A stretch of DNA of 24,444 bases from a virus. The DNA lies in the IMG/VR virus record IMGVR_UViG_3300035670_001202, positions 1-24,444 of that record; one strand, given 5' to 3'. Below are positions 1 through 9,530 of this stretch, piece after piece. How positions within the stretch are numbered: position 1 is the stretch's first letter; every line of letters starts with the position of its first letter. The notes beneath the pieces are model-generated. The model was not told the origin of the DNA. It made no database searches and saw nothing but the letters and a program-made list of their open reading frames with translations. The translations under genes and the position numbers were made by a program.

Positions 1-1932
1 GGCGGAGGCGGTGGTCAGGTCTCTAACCTCTTTGGTGCCGTGGCAGGAATGGCTCGTCAAAGTGTACAGCCCCTTGTAGATTTAAATAACTACGCTAACC
101 AGCGTATTGGTCAAGGTGCTGAGTATTCACTACAAGCAGACCGTATGTCCGTACAACTACAGCAGATGTATGGAATGTCTAATGCACAGGTTCGTAATCA
201 GTTGCGTATGCCATTGACAAGCCACTATTTGTTGGGTGGTGGTAATGCAATTAACGAACTTCTCCAGATGCAGGCTAATACAGGATTGACAGCAGGTAAG
301 CAGGCTTCAACCGTTGAAGCACTTCGTACTGTGTCTGGATTTTCATATGGTGCTGGCGATGTCACCAAGATGCTTTCATCTATGGCATCACCTGATGTTG
401 CCAACCGTATGTTTATGATGGGTGGCACGGGTATGTATGGAGTTGGTGGTAAAGAACGCACTGGCATGCAGACCATTCAAGACATTGTGCGCCGTACTGG
501 TCTGACAAACCCAGAGGCTTTAAAAGGTGCCCTTCAACAAGGTTCTAACACTCGTCAGCGATTGACTGCTATGGGTGTTCCACAGGACATGCAAGACATG
601 GTTATTCAATATGCCATGCAGAACTCCGAATATCAAAAGAAGACTGGTGGAAAGGGGATGTATGACCCTTCCATGGAAGAGAACCGTAGAACCATGGGCA
701 TTGAAGGTTCTTACGCTGTACAGCATGAAAAGACCACTGGTGAGCGTATTAAGCGTGAAGAGCGGTTCTATGGTCGCCAAGTTGACAACTTTGCAGACTT
801 TGAAAGAAACCTAAGGACAGCAACTAAAGTTCTTGCCGCTTTTGAAGACAAGTTGTCAGGAATTGTTGGTCTTAAAATTAGTACCAAAGGGCATCCCGTA
901 ACCAACTCTATCATGTATGGTGCACAACATGGTATGAACATGTCCATGGCTGGAATGAATGTTCTAGGTGCGGCTGGTGACCTAGCCGTTACAGCCGCTT
1001 CAGCCGCCGCTGGTGGAGACCCTATTGATGGATTGCAGGCAACGCCACGCTATGCAACTGGTGGAGATGCGTCTACTGATGATGGGGCAAAACTAAGTGC
1101 CAACAATGAGCAAAAGTTAGCAACACTAGACCCACGACTTGCTGGTCCTCTACGCAAGATGCTCTCTGATATGCCAGCAATTCAGATTGGTGATGCACGC
1201 CGTAGCACTGCACAGCAAGAGCGTTCTTTTAAAGCACGCTATACACGGCGACCAGACCTTAAAGAAAAGACACAGGACGCTGACCGTATCTGGAATGGTG
1301 AGGTGTGGGTATATGACCAACACGCTCAAGAAGGTCCTCCGATGGCTCCTCCAGGACAGTCTATGCATGAAGTTGGTCTTGCGGCTGACCTTAGTCAAAG
1401 CCATAACGAATGGATTCGTGCAAATGCCGCACGGTATGGATTGTCCCATGGTGGCACCACTAAAGGTGCAAAGACGGACGAGCCATTCCATGTTCAGCCT
1501 GCTGGAGTGCAAGGTGGTCCTAGCGGAAACAAAGGTAAAAAGAGTGGTGCAGGAGCAAGTGTTAAGTCATCTAGCACACGATTAAATAGTCGCTCATCAC
1601 CTGCTAGTCGTAACTCTGCCCCTGTACAGACTGTTGCATCACCAAATGCTGGTGCAATGGCGGCTCAGTACGCAAAAGAAATGTCTGCAAGTAATGCGGC
1701 TATTTTGGCAGTTCCAAAGTCATCCTTTGGTTCAGCACAACTTGCTATGGGTGGAGACCCTGTTGACAACATGACTGGAGCATCAGGTGTAGCAGGTGCA
1801 TCCATTGTTGTGTCTCCTACTATCTACCTAACTGGTGGTCAAAACATGTCTGGAGATATGCGTAGAATTGCTAAAGAAGTAGGCGACCTTCTTGAAAATG
1901 AAGTGAAGTTAAGACTTATGAGGAGGTCATAA
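1..1932 (+). CDS. Tape-measure-like tail protein with C-terminal M15 peptidase domain (5' partial)
   Basis: The frame is open from base 1, so the true start lies upstream; the first visible Met is at 40. The front is helical and rich in Gln, Met and Gly, as in the C-terminal part of tape measure proteins, with an Ala/Gly-rich hydrophobic stretch near 950-1010. At about 1360-1500 it has the signature of M15/VanY D,D- or L,D-peptidases: a SMHEVGLAAD block with putative zinc ligands His (1366-1368) and Asp (1387-1389), then EPFHVQ with the catalytic Glu (1480-1482) and third ligand His (1489-1491). This suggests a virion-borne peptidoglycan peptidase acting during DNA entry. A Ser-rich linker (1540-1620) and a C-terminal tail follow. 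GGDP(I/V)D occurs twice, near 1016 and 1752. It precedes the baseplate genes, the usual position for a tape measure. The domain call is firm; the tape-measure role is inferred from place and composition. Confidence 0.72.
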   Translation, partial: GGGGGQVSNLFGAVAGMARQSVQPLVDLNNYANQRIGQGAEYSLQADRMSVQLQQMYGMSNAQVRNQLRMPLTSHYLLGGGNAINELLQMQANTGLTAGKQASTVEALRTVSGFSYGAGDVTKMLSSMASPDVANRMFMMGGTGMYGVGGKERTGMQTIQDIVRRTGLTNPEALKGALQQGSNTRQRLTAMGVPQDMQDMVIQYAMQNSEYQKKTGGKGMYDPSMEENRRTMGIEGSYAVQHEKTTGERIKREERFYGRQVDNFADFERNLRTATKVLAAFEDKLSGIVGLKISTKGHPVTNSIMYGAQHGMNMSMAGMNVLGAAGDLAVTAASAAAGGDPIDGLQATPRYATGGDASTDDGAKLSANNEQKLATLDPRLAGPLRKMLSDMPAIQIGDARRSTAQQERSFKARYTRRPDLKEKTQDADRIWNGEVWVYDQHAQEGPPMAPPGQSMHEVGLAADLSQSHNEWIRANAARYGLSHGGTTKGAKTDEPFHVQPAGVQGGPSGNKGKKSGAGASVKSSSTRLNSRSSPASRNSAPVQTVASPNAGAMAAQYAKEMSASNAAILAVPKSSFGSAQLAMGGDPVDNMTGASGVAGASIVVSPTIYLTGGQNMSGDMRRIAKEVGDLLENEVKLRLMRRS

Positions 1933-3560
1933 TGGGTGTTGAACCCACTAATTCAAACACACCATACAGTGATGAAGCCCTCCGCCGTATTGGAGAGGCA
2001 TACCCTGGTTTTGGTATCTCTGGCTACAGTGATAATCAGTGGTTTGGGCTAACTACAGCAGAACCATACCCTATTGAACGAAACGCATTTGACAACCCAC
2101 CGTTTTTATTTCCTGGAAAAACGGCACCAAACATTGTCACAGGTAAAACTGACACCATCCAGCGTGGGTACATGCGTAGTCTTTTAAGTGACCCTGAAGT
2201 AAACGCTAAAATGAAAAACCGTAGATTGTTTTTCCAATTTAACCCACAAGTATTAGTTCGCTCAGTCCAACAATCCGTTGGAACTATGATGCCACTATTA
2301 CAAGACCCAGCACAGTTGATGCAGCCAGTGCCTGGTACTGCGTCTTTTGGCTTTGAGTTAATGTTCAACCGTGAACATGAGGTTAATGCTGGTTATAACG
2401 ACCCTGATACTGATTGGTTGACATTACCCAATGGTACACAAGCCCTTGTTTCTGAAATTGGTGTTTTGGCTGATTTGATGGTTCTAGACACCATTACTGG
2501 ACAAGGTTTGTCTGAAGACATGATTAACTCTTTGGTCAAGACAACTGAAAGACAATACGCCAACCGAAACACACTAATAGAAAACGAAAAGAAAGAGTTG
2601 GAAGAAAGTGGTCAAGAAGATGAGGCAAAGAAATTAATTCCTATTGATACCCCTTCTACAACAGACATGTCGGATGTATTTAATGCCAACATTGGTAACA
2701 CTGCCTTTCTTAATCCTTTACCATTCCGTGTTTTGTTTTCCTCATTGTTTATGGTTGAAGGTGTTGCAACAAGCGTAGATGTTGTATTTCAAAAATTTAG
2801 TCGCAAGATGGTACCAACACAGTGCAAAGTGACTATAAATATGTATGCGCTGTACATTGGATTTGCCAAGAAAAAGACATTTATTTATGACAACTTAGTA
2901 CAGGCCGCTCAAACTGGTAATGAGACAGACACCACGGATGACCAAAATAAACAGGTTGTTAGAGGCGGTTTTAGAAGTGCTAGTGCCTCTACTCAGGTAA
3001 CTTCAAGTCCTGACACAGTCACTGCGGAAAGTATTAAATTTAAAGTTTTTGATATTAAGATAACTGATGCTTTAAAACGGTCAAAGGAAAATGGAACATT
3101 TACAGAAGGTAACTTTTCATTTTATGTAGAGTATTACTTTTCAAGTGTTCAAACATACAAACCTTCTGAAGCAGAGTTATCTGCTAACCGTGTCCTTTTA
3201 TTGCAAGACGGTAAAAAAGATTCATTCAATGTATATGGTACAAAAAATGTCGGTAATTTAGTACCAATATTTAACGAAGGTACTATATTTACAGAACAAC
3301 TTAATGACCTTCCAACAGGAGACCGAGTTCAGACACCTTACATTTCTTTCCGAATTATCGCTGTTATTTCTGGAAAAACACAGTCTGGTACGGCGGTAAA
3401 AGAGGAGTTCCCATTTACTACAGTGCATGGATACCAATGGAGTACGGTAGACGGAACTGCCTCTAGCGTCACTTCTGGGGTCTCTGCATTCCAAGGTTCC
3501 CTCTCTGTTGACGCTAACGGTAACCCACTAAGCCCCACTAGAGCAGGAAGTGAATTATGA
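1932..3560 (+). CDS. CIS-tube-like tail/baseplate adaptor protein
   Basis: A 542-residue protein whose ATG overlaps the preceding stop (TAATG), with an AGGAGG site at 1921-1926. No catalytic motif is visible. The middle follows the pattern of contractile-injection-system tube or LysM-type tail adaptor proteins: RLFFQFNPQ at about residue 98, then SFGFELMFNRE, then LADLMVLD, then PLPFRVLFSSLFMVEGVA and a strand-rich stretch ending VTINMYALYIGFA. In that family this order forms a tube-like beta fold linking the tail tube to the baseplate. A charged helical insert (about residues 208-245, rich in Glu and Lys) interrupts it. The C-terminal third is beta-rich and unrecognised. The following gene encodes a LysM domain that is often fused to this type of protein, which supports the call. 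It could also be another structural tail protein. Confidence 0.55.
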   Translation: MGVEPTNSNTPYSDEALRRIGEAYPGFGISGYSDNQWFGLTTAEPYPIERNAFDNPPFLFPGKTAPNIVTGKTDTIQRGYMRSLLSDPEVNAKMKNRRLFFQFNPQVLVRSVQQSVGTMMPLLQDPAQLMQPVPGTASFGFELMFNREHEVNAGYNDPDTDWLTLPNGTQALVSEIGVLADLMVLDTITGQGLSEDMINSLVKTTERQYANRNTLIENEKKELEESGQEDEAKKLIPIDTPSTTDMSDVFNANIGNTAFLNPLPFRVLFSSLFMVEGVATSVDVVFQKFSRKMVPTQCKVTINMYALYIGFAKKKTFIYDNLVQAAQTGNETDTTDDQNKQVVRGGFRSASASTQVTSSPDTVTAESIKFKVFDIKITDALKRSKENGTFTEGNFSFYVEYYFSSVQTYKPSEAELSANRVLLLQDGKKDSFNVYGTKNVGNLVPIFNEGTIFTEQLNDLPTGDRVQTPYISFRIIAVISGKTQSGTAVKEEFPFTTVHGYQWSTVDGTASSVTSGVSAFQGSLSVDANGNPLSPTRAGSEL

Positions 3561-3811
3561 TTCAGATACATTCTCGCTATAGAGCAACACAAGAAGTTAG
3601 AAACAACAATTTAAATGTTGTAGCAACATATACAAAAGCACCTACAACACAATATATGGCAATCATAACTCGTGATGGTGATTCATTTGAAAAACTTGCG
3701 GCTAAACATCTTGGTGGACCAATCTTTTATTGGAGAATTGCTGAATTAAATCCGCATGTTCCCTTCCCTGACCAAATCCCTATTGGTACACGAATCAGAA
3801 TTCCACGATGA
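3557..3811 (+). CDS. LysM-domain tail protein (gpX / gp53-like)
   Basis: An 84-residue protein that overlaps its upstream neighbour by ATGA and is itself overlapped by the next gene. Residues about 32-84 form one LysM-like domain: an aromatic/Ile strand, DGDSFEKLAAKHLG, a helix around YWRIAELNP, and the closing PIGTRIRIPR. Small LysM proteins sit between tail tube and baseplate in P2-like (gpX) and T4-like (gp53) phages, where they act structurally, not as cell-wall hydrolases. Position between the adaptor and the hub gene fits that role exactly. The short N-terminus is basic and has no signal peptide. Confidence 0.75.
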   Translation: MIQIHSRYRATQEVRNNNLNVVATYTKAPTTQYMAIITRDGDSFEKLAAKHLGGPIFYWRIAELNPHVPFPDQIPIGTRIRIPR

Positions 3812-4968
3812 TTACATCTAGCGAGTCGCAACTTGAATTAAAATTTGAAGTATTAATCCATGACGGATTGTTGGATTTTACTTCTATTCAGCGTGTCAAT
3901 ATTGAATTATGCGAAAACATGCATGATTTGGCAACATTAGATATTGCAGGCATTCCACCAGAATATTTAACTACTTATATTGACCTACCTATTGCTATCA
4001 AGGTAATTGTCGGAAAAACACGCTCCCGAATATTTAATGGGTACATCACATATTTGGAGCCAGAATCTGTAAACGCAAATGGATTAATAAATGGAAGCCC
4101 TTTCCAAGTTACTCGCATGTATTGCCTCGGAACTTCATACACAATGCGTAATCGTAGGACAGCCGTTTGGAACGAAAAAACATTGCCACAGATTGCTAAG
4201 ACAATATCTGAGCGATACAACTTCACAGTGTCTGTCCCTAATGACCCTTATGTTTTCCCACGACTTGTGCAGTCAGGTGAGTCGGATTGGTCCCTACTAA
4301 AGAAAGCCTGTAACTACCTTGGGTACAGACTATCTATGCGTAGCACCCACATTGACATCTGGGACCCCTTTACATCTTTGACTAGGTATGGTTCCTCACC
4401 TCTCTATGCTATGTATGGAAACCGTGGAGTGATGAATGTAGAGCCAGGTCAGGTAATTAAATTTACTGCCTTGGTGGGGGCGGTTACCCCTGAATCGGCA
4501 AAAATTCCCGACACCATCCATGCCCTTGTTAACAGTGAGGTGGTGTCTTTATCTAAGAATGTGTCTACTGGATATGGAACCCCTGTTGAGTCAATTTTTC
4601 AAGATGAGGTGCCTGAGAACGCTATGTCTATAAATATGGCCAATGCGGTTCTACAAGGTCGTAGTCGTATGAAGTTCCCTTACACGGCTCAAGTGGACGC
4701 CGTTGGAGACCCCGTAATACAGCCTGGGATGGTGGTAAGACTTACCCAATACAACTCATCTGTAGATGGTCTTTGGATTGTAAAGTCGGCTCGTCATGAG
4801 TTTTTCCGTGGTTCTGCCATGTCTTATCTGACCATTGAGAAAGACTCTGATTTCTCTAGTACCATTGACCCATTAGAAAAAGTATTCCCCGCCGTATCAA
4901 TTCCTGAATCAGTAATTAAAGATTATAGATGGATTTCAACAAAGGAACTCGTTAATGTTTACACATAA
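3808..4968 (+). CDS. Baseplate hub protein, gpD / gp27-like
   Basis: A 386-residue protein in ATGA overlap with the LysM gene. The N-terminal third is beta-rich with a tube-like pattern (KVIVGKTRSRIFNGYITYLE). The centre carries the typical gpD stretch: TLPQIAKTISERYNFT, then SGESDWSLLKKACNYLGYRL, i.e. the helix in which a 'D/W..L..A...G' motif precedes a strand. The end has GLWIVKSARHEFFRG, the common closing motif of phage late-control gpD hub proteins. Hub proteins form a trimeric ring that caps the tube and holds the spike. The next gene is the gp25 wedge; no separate spike (gpV/gp5) gene lies between them. Confidence 0.7.
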   Translation: MITSSESQLELKFEVLIHDGLLDFTSIQRVNIELCENMHDLATLDIAGIPPEYLTTYIDLPIAIKVIVGKTRSRIFNGYITYLEPESVNANGLINGSPFQVTRMYCLGTSYTMRNRRTAVWNEKTLPQIAKTISERYNFTVSVPNDPYVFPRLVQSGESDWSLLKKACNYLGYRLSMRSTHIDIWDPFTSLTRYGSSPLYAMYGNRGVMNVEPGQVIKFTALVGAVTPESAKIPDTIHALVNSEVVSLSKNVSTGYGTPVESIFQDEVPENAMSINMANAVLQGRSRMKFPYTAQVDAVGDPVIQPGMVVRLTQYNSSVDGLWIVKSARHEFFRGSAMSYLTIEKDSDFSSTIDPLEKVFPAVSIPESVIKDYRWISTKELVNVYT

Positions 4969-4980
4969 GGAAATTTGGTA

Positions 4981-5391
4981 ATGGCATCTATTTCTATTCC
5001 CTTCCGATTTGAGAACGGCAAAGTTGCTGAAACAAATAACAATGCTGTTATTGCAAAGCAACGAATCATTGATGTTCTCACTACGGACAAGTACGAGCGA
5101 GTAAATAGACCTGATTATGGTATTGCTATTCGTTCACTATTGTTTGAACCTCTTGACCCATTGGTTTTTGCAGATTACCGAATTGATGCAATTCGTGACC
5201 TAAACGATTATGTAAGTAATGCAAAAATTACAGACTTGCAGGTAAAGAACGGTAACGCTGTAAATTTTGGTAACTCAGAGGAAGCAAACCTCGCTGTCCG
5301 TGTTGTATACAAAACAGCGGACGGTGGTCAGGCTACTTTTGTTGCTAATTTTAATTCTGACACTTTTATCACTGAGGAAAGCACTTTTTAA
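4981..5391 (+). CDS. Baseplate wedge protein, gp25 / gpW-like
   Basis: A 136-residue protein. I chose ATG 4981 because an AAGGAA site lies about 8 nt upstream, and the in-frame TTG at 4975 sits too close to it. The order of motifs is that of the gp25/gpW family: FRFENGKV, then AKQRIIDVLTTDKYERVNRPDYG, then LLFEPLDP, followed by a final strand pair. In T4 and P2 this small protein joins the sheath to the wedge ring formed by gp6/gpJ. It is followed at once by the gpJ homologue, the standard W-J-I order of contractile tails. Confidence 0.85.
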   Translation: MASISIPFRFENGKVAETNNNAVIAKQRIIDVLTTDKYERVNRPDYGIAIRSLLFEPLDPLVFADYRIDAIRDLNDYVSNAKITDLQVKNGNAVNFGNSEEANLAVRVVYKTADGGQATFVANFNSDTFITEESTF

Positions 5392-5393
5392 TT

Positions 5394-7484
5394 ATGGCTA
5401 CTTTTGACTACACCAGCCGAGACTACCTTTCTATCCGACAGGACCTCATCAACCGTGCGGCTATTACTATCCCTGAATGGGATGGTGCTGATGCCTCTGA
5501 ATTTGCAAATGTTTTTGTAGACCTATGGGCTTACATGGGAGATGTTTTGCATTTCTACATTGACCGAGCCGCCGCTGAAACATTTCTAAGTACAGCAACA
5601 CAGCGTGAGTCAGTAATGGCTATTGCTAATCTTATGGATTACATCCCTGCATCATCTCGTGCTTCTCGTGGCACGGCAGTAGTAAAACTAAACTCATTTC
5701 CTGAATCATCTGTTCAAACACGGGTAATTAGTTCTGCCGTAATTTCTACTGTAAGTATTGGTGGAGTTAACACGGACATTGTCACATTTACCACAACAAC
5801 AAACCACGATTTAACTGCTAACCAACTTGTTTCCATTTCTGAAATGTCACCATCAGGATTTAATCAAGCAAATGTGATTATCTATAGTGCTCCTACTGCA
5901 ACCACTTTTGTTTTATTAAGAAGTCAATTTACAAATGTAATTTCTGGTAACAGCACTACTGGCGGAACTCTTTCGTACAACATTGCGTATACGCTTCCTC
6001 AATACACTACTTTTTCAGGATATAACGCTGACAACACTGAAATATCTTTTTACGCCCCATCATCTACTACTTTCACAACTGTTGGAGCAAAGTCAACAAT
6101 TTCTTTGGTGCAAGGAACCATTATTTCTAATGAAGCACTTGGTTTGAGTACAGGTAAGCCTAATCAGGTGTACACATTAATGAAAAAGAATGTGGACAAT
6201 GACAGCATCACTATCCAGGTTTACGAAGGCTCCTTATTAGGCGGTGTGCCCACACCAATTACTTATCAGTATGTTTCTCAACTGTCTACATCTAACTTTG
6301 TAGATAAAGTATTTACAACAAAAGTTACTTCGGATGGGTACACTCAAATTCTATTTGGTAACTCATTTAATGGTTTTGTACCAACTACAAACGCATCAAT
6401 GACTGCGTCATACAGAACAACAATTGGGTCAGTTGGTAATCTCCCATCTGGAAGCATTAAGTTTGTCAATGGTACTCCATCTTCTTATGTATCAATTGAT
6501 TCTTCTGGAGCAATGTATGGTGGTGCTGACCAAGAATCCATTGAATCTATTCGTACTAATGTTTCCAAGTTATACCGAACACAAGACCGTGCAGTATCTT
6601 TACAGGATTACAAGGACCTGTTGCTACAGACCCCTGGTGTAAGTAGGTCTACAGCACAGTATGGAAAAGGTGACGCATTAACTGTAAGCGGTACAGTTAG
6701 TGGCACTACAGTAACTTTTACTTCTTCTACAAACCATGGTTTTGTTGCTGGTCAATATGTAAATATTGATGGTGGTAGCGGTTCTTCCTATGTGTTAGAT
6801 GGTGGTGTAATTGAATCAGTTCCAACAGGAACAACATTTACTGTTAATACGGCTTCTTACAACATTTCTCCCACAGGGACAACTACAGGAGCCACTGCAT
6901 CAACAATCAACACAGTGGTGCTGTATCCTGTTCCTCATCAATCTTCATATCCTCCCGCACCAATTACCGCAGGCTCACAAAAAGTAGTTATTGAAATACC
7001 AACACCAATGGTTGAATATGTAGAAAATTATTTCTCTACACGCTCAATTCTTGGAGTTACTTCTTTGGTTACTAATCAAGTAGACCATGGAACAATTGAT
7101 AGGTACATTGAGTGCACCCCTATTTATGTAGGAATGCAGGTATATGTAAAGAGCACTTATGTACAAAGTTGGGTTAAAGATGATGTTGTTGAAGCAGTAA
7201 AGAATCTGCTGTCTTTTGAAAACATTTACTTTGGTCAAACTCTAACAATTGGTGAGGTGTACCGAGCGGCTTTAAATGTCACTGGTGTGGATTATGTGGT
7301 ACTTACGAACCTGTCTACTACTTATGACCCTACCCCCGACAGTGTAGGAACTGTTAGTAATGTAACAGTAGACGCAACGAAGATTCCTTGCTTTACAGAC
7401 TTGATGGATTACTCAGCACTATCAGTCACTGATGCTCCTGCTGTCAACCTTGTAATGTACGGTGGAATTACGGGAAGTAACTAA
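5394..7484 (+). CDS. Baseplate J-like wedge protein (gpJ / gp6) with two inserted beta repeats
   Basis: A 696-residue protein. The N-terminus shows the helical gpJ pattern (FVDLWAYMGDVLHFYIDRAAAETFL). Around residues 375-425 is the diagnostic block GGADQESIESIR, then RAVSLQDYKDLLLQTPGV. gpJ proteins form the ring of baseplate wedges that triggers sheath contraction. Two regions look inserted: about residues 115-190 and 428-505. Each starts with a TFT(T/S)(T/S)TNH(D/G) strand, then AxQxVxI, and ends in a TTF strand. This is the short beta repeat often found in phage fibres and decorating domains. The gene ends in TAATG overlap with the gpI homologue. The family call is strong; the repeat assignment is by eye. 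Confidence 0.85.
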   Translation: MATFDYTSRDYLSIRQDLINRAAITIPEWDGADASEFANVFVDLWAYMGDVLHFYIDRAAAETFLSTATQRESVMAIANLMDYIPASSRASRGTAVVKLNSFPESSVQTRVISSAVISTVSIGGVNTDIVTFTTTTNHDLTANQLVSISEMSPSGFNQANVIIYSAPTATTFVLLRSQFTNVISGNSTTGGTLSYNIAYTLPQYTTFSGYNADNTEISFYAPSSTTFTTVGAKSTISLVQGTIISNEALGLSTGKPNQVYTLMKKNVDNDSITIQVYEGSLLGGVPTPITYQYVSQLSTSNFVDKVFTTKVTSDGYTQILFGNSFNGFVPTTNASMTASYRTTIGSVGNLPSGSIKFVNGTPSSYVSIDSSGAMYGGADQESIESIRTNVSKLYRTQDRAVSLQDYKDLLLQTPGVSRSTAQYGKGDALTVSGTVSGTTVTFTSSTNHGFVAGQYVNIDGGSGSSYVLDGGVIESVPTGTTFTVNTASYNISPTGTTTGATASTINTVVLYPVPHQSSYPPAPITAGSQKVVIEIPTPMVEYVENYFSTRSILGVTSLVTNQVDHGTIDRYIECTPIYVGMQVYVKSTYVQSWVKDDVVEAVKNLLSFENIYFGQTLTIGEVYRAALNVTGVDYVVLTNLSTTYDPTPDSVGTVSNVTVDATKIPCFTDLMDYSALSVTDAPAVNLVMYGGITGSN

Positions 7485-9265
7485 TGGCTTTTACATCATT
7501 CACAGTACGACAAACTATCTCTGATGGAGGTTCCGCCCTACGCCGTACTAATGTAACGCAAGACTCATCTACACCTAATGGTTCTGGTGACGCTGTTAGT
7601 GATAGTGGTCTTCGTGCTGATGGTTTCTTTCTTCCTATACCAGAGTCATTTTTACAATCAACATTTGAAGCACAAGTATACAATCGTACCTCAATTGAAT
7701 TAAATTGGGAATTTGGATTTACCCTTGTGTCTGTTCCAACAGGGACTGAGCCTGTTGAAGTAATAATCCGTGCGTCAAACTATGGTGAACCTGTAACAGC
7801 AGGCGATGGGTTTTCTACCTTAAGCGTTACAGCAGACAATTTTAGGTCTTCATATACAGACGAAAATTATCTGTACATAAAAGAAGGTAGTTGGGTTTAC
7901 TACTCAATGTTTGTCCGCTACCAAGATTCAGCGGGGGACGGTTTTACAGAAAGAGTAGCGACCTTATCTATTCAGATACCCCGAAATTTTAACTCAACGG
8001 AAGACCTGTGGAGAAGAATCCCGTCCTATTACCGTGAACTTGATGGAGACTATGTAGTAAATACGGTAGATTACCCATACGAAAACGGTCCTCTTTATCG
8101 CTATATTGAATTGTTTGGTTGGGAATTAGACAGAATCAGGACAATTATCTATGACACGATGCGTATTAATGACCCTGATGTAATTCATAGTTCTGCTATT
8201 GATGCTTTGGCAAATCAAACTGGTGTTGAGTTTACAAAAGATGCACTTGGTACTGGAAAGTTGCGCTCAGTTTTAAACAATATTGGTTACCTACGCCGTA
8301 CTAAAGGAACTACAAACAGTGTTGAATCGTATATTTCGGCTTTATCTGGTTGTGGAGTAACTACTACTATTGAAACATCTGGTGGAAATACCACTACGGT
8401 ATTTAATATTCACCCCATGCGTGCAAATCTTTTTAGTGACCCATTTCTTGAACAAGAAGCAAATAGTCCGATAGCACCAGATACTGGTGTTACACAGCGT
8501 GTATGGACTGACCTTAATGCCTCAGGTAGAGAGTACGGTTGGGGCGTTTACTCGGTGTTTAGCAGTGACCCAGCAACCGATTTGACAGTGTCTACTATAG
8601 GAAATAAGTTAACCGTAACTCTTCCTGCATTGTCTGGTACTGCCACATTGTTAATTTACTCTCGTGGAGATTTTCAATACAACAACAGTTTAACTTACTA
8701 TTACTCTGCAATAACTTCGCATGACTTTAGTCCAAGATTTATCTATGCGTATGACTTGGCAGGTCTTGAGTCAATGTCTCCACCACCAAGTGTTTCGTAT
8801 TTTGACTCTTGGAATGATTCCGTCACTGATTTTCCAGAATTTCAGGACTCGTTGACTAATGGTTCACGCACTATTATGGCAACTATTCCAAGTTCTTCTA
8901 CAGTTCTACCTTACAATGTTGTTCCTATTTATAAGTTCAGTATAACTTTGTCAGAAAGCGAGCCTACTGTGCTTACTTTTGAAAAACCATTGATTGAATA
9001 TAAGAACTCTAGCGGTGATTTTTTTACAGGAAATGAACCATCGGGTGGGTTTATCCCAGACCCTACTGGCTCTACAGGGGAAGGTCTATATGACTATCAC
9101 TGGGGACAGAATGCTGGTAGTTCTCAGCACACCGATTTCTCTTATTACACAATTGATTTTGCTCGTGTTAAAGCAGTAGTTGATAATATTGTTGAAAATT
9201 ATATTGTTCCCGTTACATTTGTTAAGAACACGGATTACGAGATTAGGTGGGATGTTTTAGAATGA
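7484..9265 (+). CDS. Tail protein gpI-like baseplate/fibre adaptor
   Basis: A 593-residue protein in TAATG overlap with gpJ. Residues about 165-305 match the P2 gpI pattern: RIPSYYRELD, YIELFGWELDRIRTIIYDTMRINDPDVIH, SAIDALANQTGVEF, LRSVLNNIGYLRRTKGT and VESYISALSG. gpI normally links the baseplate wedge to tail fibres. The family core is only about 200 residues, so this version is extended: an N-terminal beta domain (about 1-160) and a beta-rich C-terminal half (about 310-593) that is Ser/Thr/Tyr-rich and may act as a receptor-facing or carbohydrate-binding domain. No separate fibre gene follows in the window, so the extension may take over part of that job (inference). Confidence 0.75.
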   Translation: MAFTSFTVRQTISDGGSALRRTNVTQDSSTPNGSGDAVSDSGLRADGFFLPIPESFLQSTFEAQVYNRTSIELNWEFGFTLVSVPTGTEPVEVIIRASNYGEPVTAGDGFSTLSVTADNFRSSYTDENYLYIKEGSWVYYSMFVRYQDSAGDGFTERVATLSIQIPRNFNSTEDLWRRIPSYYRELDGDYVVNTVDYPYENGPLYRYIELFGWELDRIRTIIYDTMRINDPDVIHSSAIDALANQTGVEFTKDALGTGKLRSVLNNIGYLRRTKGTTNSVESYISALSGCGVTTTIETSGGNTTTVFNIHPMRANLFSDPFLEQEANSPIAPDTGVTQRVWTDLNASGREYGWGVYSVFSSDPATDLTVSTIGNKLTVTLPALSGTATLLIYSRGDFQYNNSLTYYYSAITSHDFSPRFIYAYDLAGLESMSPPPSVSYFDSWNDSVTDFPEFQDSLTNGSRTIMATIPSSSTVLPYNVVPIYKFSITLSESEPTVLTFEKPLIEYKNSSGDFFTGNEPSGGFIPDPTGSTGEGLYDYHWGQNAGSSQHTDFSYYTIDFARVKAVVDNIVENYIVPVTFVKNTDYEIRWDVLE

Positions 9266-9516
9266 GTTATTTACTAGCGGGTCTTGCCGTCTACAAACTG
9301 TTGCAGTTGCTTAATGCTCTTACCCCTAAAGAAGCAATGCCATGGGTAAAGATTATTGCTGGTATTGCTTTCGGTTATGGAACATCTTTCATCGTAAACC
9401 TTCCTGACAAGTGGACAAGTGGGCTGGTGGTTGCTACAATCGCATCTGCCTGTCACGGTCTCTTGCGACTCATTACATTGCATGGAGACTTGGCGGCTCG
9501 TAAGACCTACAAGTAA
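9262..9516 (+). CDS. Small membrane protein, holin candidate
   Basis: An 84-residue protein starting at ATG 9262 in ATGA overlap with the gpI gene; the in-frame GTG at 9247 is less likely because of that coupling. The hydrophobic stretches are SYLLAGLAVYKLLQLL (residues 2-17), IIAGIAFGYGTSFIVNL (about 31-47) and GLVVATIASACHGLLRLI (about 53-70), with a charged tail ending RKTYK. Two or three membrane segments, small size and a basic C-terminus are the hallmarks of holins, and the end of a tail operon is a usual site. No endolysin gene lies next to it, so another membrane role remains possible. Confidence 0.45.
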   Translation: MSYLLAGLAVYKLLQLLNALTPKEAMPWVKIIAGIAFGYGTSFIVNLPDKWTSGLVVATIASACHGLLRLITLHGDLAARKTYK

Positions 9517-9530
9517 CTAGGAGCAACAAC

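Noticed and set aside
1139-1585. Plus-strand 148-codon frame inside the tail peptidase gene
   Set aside because: It overlaps the conserved M15 motifs in another frame and has no recognisable content.
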